A stretch of 17,473 bases of DNA from Helcococcus bovis (GTDB taxonomy: Bacteria; Bacillota; Clostridia; Tissierellales; Peptoniphilaceae), in NCBI RefSeq assembly GCF_046035435.1, contig NZ_JBFNFH010000026.1, one strand, 5' to 3'. This document shows positions 8,047-15,138 of this stretch, piece after piece (within the stretch, counting starts at the first letter, position 1; each line of letters begins with the position of its first letter). A program made the position numbers and the translations under genes. The notes under the pieces are model-generated. The model was not told the origin of the DNA. It searched no databases and saw nothing but the letters and a program-made list of their open reading frames with translations.

Positions 8047-8589
8047 TTACTTCTTAAAGGGCATACCTAATTTTGCTAGTAATGCTCTACCTTCTTCATC
8101 AGTTTCAGCAGTAGTTACAACAATTATATCCATACCTCTTATTTGTTCAATTTTATCAAATACGATTTCTGGGAAAATTAATTGTTCTTTAATACCTAAA
8201 GCGTAGTTTCCTCTACCATCAAATGATGTTGATGAAACTCCTCTAAAGTCTCTAACTCTAGGTAATGCAATATTAACTAATTTATCAAAAAAATCTTCCA
8301 TTCTTTGTCCACGTAAAGTTACTTTACAACCGATTGATTGTCCTTCACGTAATTTAAAGTTAGAAATAGATTTTTTAGCTTTTGTAATTACTGGATGTTG
8401 TCCTGTAATTGTTCTTAATTCTTCTACAGCTGATTCTAATAGTTTTACATTATCTTTAGCTTCACCTAAACCAATGTTTACTATTATTTTTTCAAGTTTT
8501 GGAGCCTGCATAACATTCTTATATTCAAACTCTTTTACTAACGCAGGTAAAACTTCATTTTTATATAATTCTTTTAATCTTGAAGCCAT
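8047..8589 (-). CDS. rplE: 50S ribosomal protein L5 (uL5)
   Basis: 5S rRNA-binding protein of the central protuberance that contacts P-site tRNA. It has 180 residues, beginning MASRLKELYKNEVLPALVKE. Family segments are EKIIVNIGLGEA (about 34-45), GQHPVITKAKKSI and RDFRGVSSTSFDGRGNYALG. It ends ALLAKLGMPFKK, the normal uL5 end. Preceded by rplX with a GGAGAAAC site. Confidence 0.98.
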   Translation of the reverse strand: MASRLKELYKNEVLPALVKEFEYKNVMQAPKLEKIIVNIGLGEAKDNVKLLESAVEELRTITGQHPVITKAKKSISNFKLREGQSIGCKVTLRGQRMEDFFDKLVNIALPRVRDFRGVSSTSFDGRGNYALGIKEQLIFPEIVFDKIEQIRGMDIIVVTTAETDEEGRALLAKLGMPFKK

Positions 8590-8601
8590 TGTTTCTCCTT
8601 C

Positions 8602-8913
8602 CTACTTGTCTAACTTATTGCCAGATTTTGTTGAAACACGAACTTTCTTTCCATCTACGATTTCAGTTCTTGTTCTAACACCTCTGCCTAATTTTTCATC
8701 AAATAATAAAACGTTCGATGCATGAATTGCACCTTCTGTTTCAATAATTCCACCTTGTTGTCCAGCTTGTGTAGGTTTTTTATGTTTAATTTGAACATTA
8801 ACACCTTCAACAACAACTCTGTTTTTCTTTGGTAATGCTTCTAATACTTTACCAACTTTACCTTTATCTTTACCTTTAATAACTTGTACTTTATCACCAG
8901 TCTTAATATGCAT
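8602..8913 (-). CDS. rplX: 50S ribosomal protein L24 (uL24)
   Basis: Assembly initiator of the large subunit, near the tunnel exit. It has 103 residues. The N-terminal KOW motif is visible as KTGDKVQVIKGKDKGKVGKV (4-23), and NVQIKHKKPTQAGQQGGIIE is the conserved second half. AGGAGG-type site before the ATG; 10 bases after rplN. Confidence 0.98.
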   Translation of the reverse strand: MHIKTGDKVQVIKGKDKGKVGKVLEALPKKNRVVVEGVNVQIKHKKPTQAGQQGGIIETEGAIHASNVLLFDEKLGRGVRTRTEIVDGKKVRVSTKSGNKLDK

Positions 8914-8923
8914 TTTAGCCTCC

Positions 8924-9292
8924 TTATAAAACTTCTGGAGCTAATGATATTATTTTCATAAATCCATTTGCTCTAAGTTCTCTTGTTACAGGTCCAAAAA
9001 TACGTGTACCAGCTGGGTTTTTATCATCTTTTACGATAACTGCAGCGTTGTCATCAAATTTGATGTATGAACCATCTTCTCTATCGATACCACTTACTGT
9101 TCTAACAATAACTGCTTTAACAACTGCACCTTTTTTTACAACTCCACCTGGAGTAGCACTTTTAACTGAACATACTACTACGTCACCAATGTTAGCGTAT
9201 TTTCTTTTTGATCCGCCTAATACTTTTATAACTAGTAGTTCTTTTGCACCTGAATTATCTGCAACTCTCATACGTGTTTCTGCTTGAATCAT
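8924..9292 (-). CDS. rplN: 50S ribosomal protein L14 (uL14)
   Basis: Large-subunit interface protein that forms a bridge to the 30S and is the docking site of the silencing factor RsfS. It has 122 residues, the standard bacterial length, beginning MIQAETRMRVADNSGAKELL, with GGVVKKGAVVKAVIVRT in the middle and RIFGPVTRELR near the end. It marks the start of the spc block after rpsQ. No separate spc promoter stands out in the 27-base gap. Confidence 0.98.
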   Translation of the reverse strand: MIQAETRMRVADNSGAKELLVIKVLGGSKRKYANIGDVVVCSVKSATPGGVVKKGAVVKAVIVRTVSGIDREDGSYIKFDDNAAVIVKDDKNPAGTRIFGPVTRELRANGFMKIISLAPEVL

Positions 9293-9319
9293 TCAAATTC
9301 TCCTTTCCAGAAATAAAAG

Positions 9320-9574
9320 TTATTTAGCTTGTTCTAATACTTCAACAAGTCTAAATCTTTTTGTCTTTGATAAAGGTCTTGTTTCCATTAATAGAACTTT
9401 GTCGCCTATATTAGCAACATTATTTTCGTCATGTGCTTTTACTTTTTTACTTCTTGTTACAAATTTCTTATAAATTGGATGCTTAACAGACTTTGATACT
9501 TCTACTGAAATAGTCTTATCCATTTTATCAGATACTACTAAACCGATAATGGTTCTTCTATTATTTCTTTCCAT
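9320..9574 (-). CDS. rpsQ: 30S ribosomal protein S17 (uS17)
   Basis: Primary 16S rRNA-binding protein with an OB fold, 84 residues. It has the signature GLVVSDKMDKTISVEVSK (11-28) and the C-terminal RPLSKTKRFRLVEVLE. Its ATG lies one base after the rpmC stop and its GGAGG site is inside the rpmC coding end, so the two are coupled. Last gene of the S10 block. Confidence 0.98.
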   Translation of the reverse strand: MERNNRRTIIGLVVSDKMDKTISVEVSKSVKHPIYKKFVTRSKKVKAHDENNVANIGDKVLLMETRPLSKTKRFRLVEVLEQAK

Positions 9575-9575
9575 A

Positions 9576-9782
9576 TTAAGCCTCCTTATTTAAGTTTAAT
9601 TTTCTTTCTGTTATGATTGTTTTTACTCTTGCTATATCTTGTTTAATTTTTCCGATTGAACTCATACTTTCAATTTGTCCTGTAGCTGCTTGGAATCTTA
9701 AGTTAAATAACTCTTCTTTTAAGCTAAGTAATTTATTATTAAGTTCTTTATCAGATAATTTTCTTATTTCTGTAGCTTTCAT
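9576..9782 (-). CDS. rpmC: 50S ribosomal protein L29 (uL29)
   Basis: A 68-residue, two-helix protein at the tunnel exit that forms part of the docking site for trigger factor and SRP. It begins MKATEIRKLSDKELNNKLLS, followed by the conserved ELFNLRFQAATGQ and IARVKTIITER. Its ATG overlaps the rplP stop by one base (TAATG), a sign of translational coupling. Confidence 0.98.
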   Translation of the reverse strand: MKATEIRKLSDKELNNKLLSLKEELFNLRFQAATGQIESMSSIGKIKQDIARVKTIITERKLNLNKEA

Positions 9783-10216
9783 TATTTATTTCCCTCGCTT
9801 TCTTCAGAACTTGCACGAGTAACAAATTTTGTTTTGATAGGCAATTTAGCACTTGCAAGTCTCATAGCTTCTCTAGCTACATCTTCTGCAACTCCACCCA
9901 TTTCAAACATAATTCTACCTGGTTTAACTACTGCTACCCAATATTCAGGAGCACCTTTACCAGAACCCATTCTTACTTCTGCAGGTTTTTTTGTAACTGG
10001 TTTATCTGGAAATATCTTAATCCAGATATTACCACCTCTTTTAATATATCTTGTCATAGCTCTTCTGGCTGCTTCAATTTGATTTGAAGTTATCCAGTGT
10101 GGTTCTAATGCTTGTAGACCATAATCACCATATGCAAGTTGGTTACCTCTTTGAGCGTTACCTTTCATTCTGCCTCTATGAACTCTACGACGCTTTACTC
10201 TTTTAGGCATTAGCAT
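9782..10216 (-). CDS. rplP: 50S ribosomal protein L16 (uL16)
   Basis: Late-assembly protein next to the A-site tRNA elbow, 144 residues. It begins MLMPKRVKRRRVHRGRMKGN. The first ATG is preferred over the one two codons later because AAGGAGG lies seven bases upstream and MLMPKRVK is common in Firmicutes. The conserved WIKIFPDKPVTKKPAEVRMG and GKGAPEYWVAVVKPGRIMFE segments are present. The 48-base gap from rpsC holds a small AT-rich hairpin. Confidence 0.98.
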   Translation of the reverse strand: MLMPKRVKRRRVHRGRMKGNAQRGNQLAYGDYGLQALEPHWITSNQIEAARRAMTRYIKRGGNIWIKIFPDKPVTKKPAEVRMGSGKGAPEYWVAVVKPGRIMFEMGGVAEDVAREAMRLASAKLPIKTKFVTRASSEESEGNK

Positions 10217-10233
10217 AATTTATCCTCCTTCTA

Positions 10234-10251
10234 CCAATTAAAAATAATTGG
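10234..10251 (-). other. Small intercistronic hairpin between rpsC and rplP
   Basis: A perfect 7-bp inverted repeat (CCAATTA and TAATTGG, loop of four) lies between the rpsC stop and the rplP ribosome-binding site. On the mRNA it would form a weak AU-rich hairpin just upstream of AAGGAGG. It has no terminator-like T-run of its own. A processing or translation-tuning role is a guess. Confidence 0.4.
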
Positions 10252-10264
10252 AGCGTAAATTCTC

Positions 10265-10987
10265 TTATCTATTGTTCTTTTCTCTTCTATTTCTATTTTT
10301 AGAATTTCTGTTGTTATTTTTTGAATTTTGTGGTTTAACTTCTTCTACAGCTTTTTGTCCTGGTAAGATTTCACCTTTATAAATCCAAACTTTAACACCT
10401 AATTTTCCGTATGTTGTGTCAGCTTCTGCAAATCCGTATTCGATATCAGCTCTTAAAGTTTGTAGAGGAATATTACCTTCTGAATATCCTTCTGTTCTAG
10501 CCATATCTGCTCCACCTAATCTACCAGAAACTTGAGTTTTAATACCTTTTGCTCCTGATTTCATTGTTGTTTGGATTGCTTGTTTCATAGCTCTTCTGAA
10601 TGTAATTCTTCTTTCTAAATCACTTGCAATTTTTTCTGCTTGTAATTGAGCATTAACACCAGTATTTTTTACTTCTTCAACATTAACAATAACTTGTTTA
10701 CCTGTCATTTTTTCTAAAGCTACTTTTAAATCTTCTACTCCAGCTCCACCTTTACCGATAATCATACCTGGTTTAGCTGTGTAAACTGTAACTTTAACTT
10801 TATTTAATGTTCTTTCAATATCAACTTTAGAAACTCCTGATTGATATTGTTCTTTTTTTACATATTTTCTAATCTTATTATCTTCTGCTAATAATTTTCC
10901 GAAATCTTTTTTATCTGCAAACCATTTGGAATTCCAATCTTTAATAATCCCAACTCTCATACCATGTGGATTAACTTTTTGACCCAT
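10265..10987 (-). CDS. rpsC: 30S ribosomal protein S3 (uS3)
   Basis: mRNA entry-channel protein with helicase activity together with S4 and S5. It has 240 residues. The N-terminal part begins MGQKVNPHGMRVGIIKDWNS. A type II KH domain with the GKGG loop lies at about 78-81. The C-terminal domain includes ISGRL-like KTQVSGRLGGADMARTEGYS and GKLGVKVWIYKGEILPG. The last 20 or so residues are an asparagine/arginine/lysine-rich disordered tail, longer and more Asn-rich than in many relatives. It follows rplV by nine bases. Confidence 0.98.
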   Translation of the reverse strand: MGQKVNPHGMRVGIIKDWNSKWFADKKDFGKLLAEDNKIRKYVKKEQYQSGVSKVDIERTLNKVKVTVYTAKPGMIIGKGGAGVEDLKVALEKMTGKQVIVNVEEVKNTGVNAQLQAEKIASDLERRITFRRAMKQAIQTTMKSGAKGIKTQVSGRLGGADMARTEGYSEGNIPLQTLRADIEYGFAEADTTYGKLGVKVWIYKGEILPGQKAVEEVKPQNSKNNNRNSKNRNRREKNNR

Positions 10988-10996
10988 ACATTCCTC

Positions 10997-11332
10997 CTAT
11001 TCTTCTTCTCTTACAACAACACCAATATGTGATGTTCTTTTAAGTATTGGATAAGCTGAACCTTTTGCTTTAGGTCTAATTCTCTTCATGGTTGGACCAT
11101 CATTTGCCCAAGCTTTTTCTACAACTAATAAATCTCTGTTTAGATTGTGGTTGTTTTCAGCATTAGCAATAGCTGATAATAATACTTTTTCTAATAATTT
11201 AGCACCTTTTTTTGGTGTAAATCTTAAAATATTTAATGCTTCATCAACATTTTTACCAACTATTTCTCTACAGATAAAATGTACTTTTAATGGTGAAATA
11301 CGTACGTATTTTGCTTCTGATCTTACTTCCAT
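10997..11332 (-). CDS. rplV: 50S ribosomal protein L22 (uL22)
   Basis: Large-subunit protein whose beta-hairpin lines the exit tunnel near the macrolide site. It has 111 residues from the start I chose, beginning MEVRSEAKYVRISPLKVHFI. The open frame extends 27 codons further upstream, but that part overlaps rpsS and lacks family similarity; a GGGGGG site lies directly before the chosen ATG. The tunnel hairpin is visible as IRPKAKGSAYPILKRTSHI. Ten bases after rpsS. Confidence 0.97.
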   Translation of the reverse strand: MEVRSEAKYVRISPLKVHFICREIVGKNVDEALNILRFTPKKGAKLLEKVLLSAIANAENNHNLNRDLLVVEKAWANDGPTMKRIRPKAKGSAYPILKRTSHIGVVVREEE

Positions 11333-11342
11333 TCTATCCCCC

Positions 11343-11627
11343 CTATTTCTTAACTTTACTTGTTTTATCGTTTTTTTCATGTCCTCTATATGTTCTTGTT
11401 GGTACAAATTCACCTAACTTGTGTCCTACCATGTCTTCTGTTACATATACTGGAACGTGTTTTCTTCCGTCATGTATAGCTATTGTATGGCCAACAAATT
11501 CTGGAAATATTGTTGATCTTCTTGACCATGTTTTAATAACTTTTTTATCATTTGCTTCATTTAAAGCTTCCACTTTTTTCATTAAGTGGTCATCACAAAA
11601 TGGTCCCTTTTTTAGAGATCTACCCAT
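11343..11627 (-). CDS. rpsS: 30S ribosomal protein S19 (uS19)
   Basis: 30S head protein that pairs with S13 and contacts the large subunit. It has 94 residues, starting MGRSLKKGPFCDDHLMKKVE. The conserved TWSRRSTIFPEFVGHTIAIH and GHKLGEFVPTRTYRGH are present. An AGGAGGTAAAG site precedes the ATG. Standard place between rplB and rplV. Confidence 0.98.
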   Translation of the reverse strand: MGRSLKKGPFCDDHLMKKVEALNEANDKKVIKTWSRRSTIFPEFVGHTIAIHDGRKHVPVYVTEDMVGHKLGEFVPTRTYRGHEKNDKTSKVKK

Positions 11628-11643
11628 TCTTTACCTCCTGGAT

Positions 11644-12477
11644 CTATTTACCTTTTCTTCTTCTTATGATATCTTTATTAGATTGTTTCTTTAAGTCTCT
11701 TGTCTTAACTCCACGAGATTTCTTACCCCATGGTGTCATTGGTTGTGGTCTACCTACTGGTGTTCTACCTTCACCACCACCGTGTGGGTGATCTACAGGG
11801 TTCATAGCAGATCCTCTTACGTGAGGTCTTTTACCCATGTATCTCGACTTACCAGCTTTACCTAAAACAACTAATTCATGTTCTAAGTTACCAACTTGTC
11901 CAATTGTTGCCTTACATCTAATGTCAACTCTTCTTATTTCTCCGGAAGGTAATCTTACAATACCATATTTTCCCTCTTTACCAGCTAATTGAGCTTCTGC
12001 TCCAGCTGTTCTTGCCATTTGTCCACCTTTACCTGGTTTTAATTCAATATTGTGGATTGTTGTACCTACTGGGATATCTTTTAATTGTTTTGCATTACCT
12101 ACAATAATATCTGCTTTTTCACCAGCTTCAACTGTTGCTCCAACTTTTAATCCTTTAGGAGCTAAGATATATCTTTTTTCACCATCAATATAGTGGATTA
12201 AAGCTATATTAGCTGTTCTATTTGGATCATATTCTATAGAAGCTACTTTTCCTGGTATATTTTCTTTATCTCTCTTGAAGTCTATAATTCTATATTTTCT
12301 TTTATTTCCGCCACCTCTAAATCTTGAAGTAGTTCTACCTAAGTTATTTCTACCACCTGATTTTTTTAGTGGAGCTGTCAATGATTTTTCTGGTGCTTTC
12401 TTTGTAATTTCATCATAAGATAACACTGACATTGAACGAAGCCCAGCAGAAGTTGGTTTATATTTTTTTATAGCCAT
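11644..12477 (-). CDS. rplB: 50S ribosomal protein L2 (uL2)
   Basis: Core large-subunit protein needed for subunit association and peptidyl transfer. It has 277 residues, beginning MAIKKYKPTSAGLRSMSVLS. The conserved HPHGGGEG motif is at about 230-237, with H230 equivalent to the essential histidine near the peptidyl-transferase centre. A basic C-terminal extension (KKSRGVKTRDLKKQSNK) follows. A GGGGGAT site precedes the ATG, 14 bases after rplW. Confidence 0.98.
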   Translation of the reverse strand: MAIKKYKPTSAGLRSMSVLSYDEITKKAPEKSLTAPLKKSGGRNNLGRTTSRFRGGGNKRKYRIIDFKRDKENIPGKVASIEYDPNRTANIALIHYIDGEKRYILAPKGLKVGATVEAGEKADIIVGNAKQLKDIPVGTTIHNIELKPGKGGQMARTAGAEAQLAGKEGKYGIVRLPSGEIRRVDIRCKATIGQVGNLEHELVVLGKAGKSRYMGKRPHVRGSAMNPVDHPHGGGEGRTPVGRPQPMTPWGKKSRGVKTRDLKKQSNKDIIRRRKGK

Positions 12478-12491
12478 TTCATCCCCCTATC

Positions 12492-12785
12492 TTACATATT
12501 TTCAAAGAATTCAATTGTTTTTGAATCTTCTTTTAATGTAACTATTGCTTTTTTCCAGTCAGATTTTTTACCTACTTTGTTACCATATCTTGTAGTTTTT
12601 CCTAACATATTAATTGTGTTAACTTTTTCTACTTTAACACCATCAAAAATCTTTTCAACTGCTTCTTTAATTTCTGACTTATTTGCTTTTTTACTTACTT
12701 TAAATACATATTTCTTTTCTTCCATTAAATCCATAGATCTTTCACTTACTACTGGAGTTAATATAATATCAAAAGGTGATTTCAT
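12492..12785 (-). CDS. rplW: 50S ribosomal protein L23 (uL23)
   Basis: Tunnel-exit protein and main docking site for trigger factor and SRP. It has 97 residues, beginning MKSPFDIILTPVVSERSMDL. The KYVFKVSKKANKSEIKEAVE core and the VNTINMLGKTTRYG loop are typical. The ATG overlaps the rplD stop by one base (TAATG), with AGGAGG inside the end of rplD, so translation is coupled. Confidence 0.98.
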   Translation of the reverse strand: MKSPFDIILTPVVSERSMDLMEEKKYVFKVSKKANKSEIKEAVEKIFDGVKVEKVNTINMLGKTTRYGNKVGKKSDWKKAIVTLKEDSKTIEFFENM

Positions 12786-13408
12786 TATGCGAATACCTCC
12801 TCTGCTTTTTTAACAGCAGCTTCTGTAATGATTAATGAATTATGTCTAATTAAATCATATACATTCATGTTGTTTACTACTACAACTTCAACACCAGGAA
12901 CATTTCTAAATGATTTATATACATTTTCATTAGCTTCAGCTACAACAACGTATGCTGTTTTATCTGCTTTTATTGCTTCTAATATTGTTTTAGCATTTTT
13001 TGTGCTAATTTCATTTAAGTTTAATTCGTTTAATACGATAATTTCATCTTCAACAACTTTTGAAGTTAATAAAGATTTTAATGCTAATCTTCTAACTTTT
13101 TTTGGTACTGAGTATGAATAATCTCTTGGTTTTGGTGCGAATACAATACCACCACCTCTCCATTGAGGAGATCTTATAGAACCTTGTCTTGCTCTACCTG
13201 TACCTTTTTGTCTCCAAGGTTTTTTACCACCACCGCTTACTTCAGCACGAGTTTTAGCTGATTGTGTGCCTTGTCTTTTGTTTGCTAATTGATTTTTAAC
13301 TACTTCATAAACAACGTGTTCATTCATTTCAACACCAAATAAAGATTCTGGTAATTCAATATTTCCAACGTTATTTCCTTTTATATCTAATACATTAACA
13401 TTAGCCAT
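12785..13408 (-). CDS. rplD: 50S ribosomal protein L4 (uL4)
   Basis: Large-subunit protein whose extended loop lines the exit tunnel; in E. coli it also represses the S10 operon. It has 207 residues. The tunnel loop KPWRQKGTGRARQGSIRS starts near residue 63 (macrolide-resistance hot spot; sequence normal here), and RRLALKSLLTSK follows. Whether L4 acts on the structured leader upstream of rpsJ in this organism cannot be told from sequence. Confidence 0.98.
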   Translation of the reverse strand: MANVNVLDIKGNNVGNIELPESLFGVEMNEHVVYEVVKNQLANKRQGTQSAKTRAEVSGGGKKPWRQKGTGRARQGSIRSPQWRGGGIVFAPKPRDYSYSVPKKVRRLALKSLLTSKVVEDEIIVLNELNLNEISTKNAKTILEAIKADKTAYVVVAEANENVYKSFRNVPGVEVVVVNNMNVYDLIRHNSLIITEAAVKKAEEVFA

Positions 13409-13422
13409 AAACTATCTCCTTC

Positions 13423-14055
13423 CTATTTTGATGCTTTTCTAGCTTCTTGAACAGTTACTAGTCCACCCTTAGGTCCCGGGATAGCACCTTTAATAAGTAG
13501 TAGATTTCTTTCAAGATCTACTTTAACTATTTCTAGATTTTGTACTGTAACTCTATCGTGACCCATTTTACCTGAGCCTTTTCTACCTTTAAACACTCTA
13601 GCTGGATCAGAACCTGCTGATCTTGCGCCTGCAACTCTATGTGATTTTGAACCGTGAGCTTCAGGACCTCTACTGTAGTTATGTCTCTTGATTGAACCTT
13701 GTGTTCCTTTACCTTTTGAGGTACCGATTACATCTACGATTTCATTATCACTGAAAACATCTACTTTTATCTCTTGTCCTAGAGTATATTCATCAGTATT
13801 TTCTACTAAGAATTCTCTTAAGTATCTCTTTAATTCAACATTAGCTTTTGCAAAATGTCCTCTCATTGGTTGGTTTGAATGTTTTTCTTTTCTTTCTTTG
13901 AAACCAACTTGAATTGCCTTGTAACCGTCATTTTCTTCTGTTTTAATTTGAGTAACAACTACAGGGCCAGCTTCAACCACTGTAACCGGTGTAACACGAC
14001 CATTTTCGTCAAAAATTTGTGTCATACCAAGTTTTCTTCCTAATAAACCTTTCAT
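13423..14055 (-). CDS. rplC: 50S ribosomal protein L3 (uL3)
   Basis: Early-assembling large-subunit protein reaching to the peptidyl-transferase centre, 210 residues. It begins MKGLLGRKLGMTQIFDENGR. The basic loop toward the PTC includes GSKSHRVAGARSAGSDPARV and FKGRKGSGKMGHDRVTVQNL, and IKGAIPGPKGGLVTV is near the end. A GGGGA site lies before the ATG. A 52-base gap with a hairpin separates it from rpsJ. Confidence 0.98.
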   Translation of the reverse strand: MKGLLGRKLGMTQIFDENGRVTPVTVVEAGPVVVTQIKTEENDGYKAIQVGFKERKEKHSNQPMRGHFAKANVELKRYLREFLVENTDEYTLGQEIKVDVFSDNEIVDVIGTSKGKGTQGSIKRHNYSRGPEAHGSKSHRVAGARSAGSDPARVFKGRKGSGKMGHDRVTVQNLEIVKVDLERNLLLIKGAIPGPKGGLVTVQEARKASK

Positions 14056-14076
14056 TTTTTCCCCTTTCTTACAGTG

Positions 14077-14097
14077 GATTATGCTTTTAGCACAATC
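14077..14097 (-). other. Intercistronic hairpin between rpsJ and rplC
   Basis: The gap between rpsJ and rplC can form an 8-bp stem on the mRNA (GAUUGUGC with GCAUAAUC, one G-U pair, loop UAAAA). No T-run follows, so it is not a terminator. It sits about 20 bases before the rplC ribosome-binding site. Confidence 0.4.
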
Positions 14098-14107
14098 ATA
14101 CTAAGTT

Positions 14108-14416
14108 TTATAGCTTAATTTCGATATCTACACCAGCTGGTAGATTTAATTTTTTAAGAGCATCTAATGTTTTACCATTTGGGTTAACAATATCGATTAA
14201 TCTCTTATGTGTTCTTTGTTCAAATTGTTCTCTTGAATCTTTGTACTTATGAGTAGCTCTGATTATTGTTACCTTTTCAATTTCTGTAGGTAATGGAATA
14301 GGACCTGATACGTCCGCACCACTTCTCTTACATGCATCTACGATCTTTGCTGCTGATGAATCAATAACATCATGATCGTAAGCTCTTAATCTAATTCTTA
14401 TTTTTTGTTTAGCCAT
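14108..14416 (-). CDS. rpsJ: 30S ribosomal protein S10 (uS10)
   Basis: 30S head protein that also works as NusE in transcription antitermination. It has 102 residues, beginning MAKQKIRIRLRAYDHDVIDS, with the conserved GPIPLPTEIEKVTIIRA and the THKYKDSREQFEQRTHKRLI loop. The frame is open for nine more codons upstream, but AGGAGG lies inside that extension five bases before the chosen ATG. First gene of the cluster; the promoter and a folded leader lie directly upstream. Confidence 0.98.
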   Translation of the reverse strand: MAKQKIRIRLRAYDHDVIDSSAAKIVDACKRSGADVSGPIPLPTEIEKVTIIRATHKYKDSREQFEQRTHKRLIDIVNPNGKTLDALKKLNLPAGVDIEIKL

Positions 14417-14593
14417 TTTTCCTCCTATATTCTTGATAGCCATACTCTCTTCCGGGTGTACTAACCGTTTTCATTAAAAAAAGCGAAGCTATCTCGCTCA
14501 AATTTTTATTTGAACTAACTCAGTGCGAATTCCCTCAAACCGCTTAGAAGCAGCGTTTCAAGCAACCTCTCACTTCTTTGCTAAAATTAGTAC
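14417..14593 (-). promoter_or_regulatory. Structured 5' leader of the S10 cluster, possible attenuator
   Basis: The leader of about 175 nt can form several helices. (1) GUACUAAU at the very 5' end (14593-14586) pairs with GUUAGUAC (14465-14458), closing the domain. (2) AAACGCU/AGCGGUUU is a hairpin with one bulge (14558-14537). (3) GUUCAAAU/AUUUGAGC is an 8-bp hairpin with an AAAA loop (14515-14496). (4) AGCGA/UCGCU (14498-14482) is followed by a U-run (14481-14476), like a small terminator. Helices 3 and 4 share bases 14496-14498 and compete. No known riboswitch was recognised. Ribosomal-protein autoregulation is inferred by analogy with the E. coli S10 leader. Confidence 0.5.
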
Positions 14594-14599
14594 CTAAAT

Positions 14600-14628
14600 A
14601 TAATACTAAAAATAATATTTTTTATCAA
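14600..14628 (-). promoter_or_regulatory. Promoter of the S10 ribosomal cluster
   Basis: On the minus strand TTGATA (14628-14623) and TATTAT (14605-14600) are separated by exactly 17 bases, a good SigA-type promoter. The expected start is near 14593, at the first base of the closing helix of the leader. It is the only convincing promoter seen ahead of the 31-gene cluster. Confidence 0.75.
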
Positions 14629-14819
14629 GTAAAATACTAAAATATTAACTTTTATATAATAAATGTTAATATTTTTTAATATATTAGAAATATGTAATAT
14701 TTTCTTTATTAAAGGCATTATAAATAAATTAATATTAGATTATAGATTTTTTACATTTCTATATTTTTCAATTCTGAGTTACGGAATACCTTCATTTGAA
14801 TATATCTTAAAAATCTACA
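14629..14819. other. AT-rich gene-free spacer with an 11-bp inverted repeat
   Basis: No credible gene lies here; the only long open frame is a low-complexity plus-strand frame without a ribosome-binding site. AAAATATTAAC (14639-14649) and GTTAATATTTT (14665-14675) form a perfect 11-bp inverted repeat with a 15-base loop and T/A-runs, possibly a weak terminator for readthrough from the symporter gene. A degenerate copy of the neighbouring repeat core may lie around 14740-14785. Confidence 0.4.
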
Positions 14820-15109
14820 CCATTCTTTCTTCCATTTCTCAATTTTGATAGGACCATAATTGCCCCAAATCACAAAAAACAGTCCATGCCTTATTCCATT
14901 TATCAATTTTGATAGGACCATAATTGCCCCAAATCACAAAAAAACAGTCCATTCTTTCTTCCATTTCTCAATTTTGATAGGACCATAATTGCCCCAAATC
15001 ACAAAAAACAGTCCATGCCTTATTCCATTTCTCAATTTTGATAGGGTATTCTCTGGTTGAAATCTCATAAATTTACCCATTCTTTTTTATATTTTTCGAT
15101 TTTGATAGG
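14820..15109. repeat. Tandem repeat, approximately 64-bp unit, five cores
   Basis: Five 33-base cores ending in ATTTTGATAGG lie at 14820-14852, 14884-14916, 14949-14981, 15013-15045 and 15077-15109, a period of 64-65. The first three gaps (31, 32 and 31 bases) are identical except for one extra A in a homopolymer; the fourth gap is different. Cores alternate in type (A: CCATTCTTTCTTCC; B: CCATGCCTTATTCC; order A-B-A-B), so 14820-14916 and 14949-15045 are near-identical and a dimer of about 129 bp was duplicated. The fifth core is diverged. On the minus strand each core reads PIKIEKW(K/N)K(E/A)W, but 64 is not a multiple of three, so frames do not continue. Confidence 0.85.
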
Positions 15110-15138
15110 GATACTATAGTTTAAACTAATATAATAAT

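Noticed and set aside
11333..11413. 27-codon N-terminal extension of rplV
   Set aside because: It overlaps rpsS in another frame; the good ribosome-binding site and the family start are at 11332.
14417..14593. Known riboswitch or T-box in the S10 leader
   Set aside because: No T-box motif or recognised riboswitch core was seen; only helices and a small terminator-like stem.
14663..14848. Plus-strand 61-codon open frame
   Set aside because: No ribosome-binding site, very low complexity Ile/Phe-rich translation, and it runs from AT-rich spacer into the tandem repeat.
14820..15109. CRISPR array
   Set aside because: Spacers are nearly identical in three of four gaps, the repeats themselves vary and lack an inverted-repeat stem, and no cas gene is present in the window.
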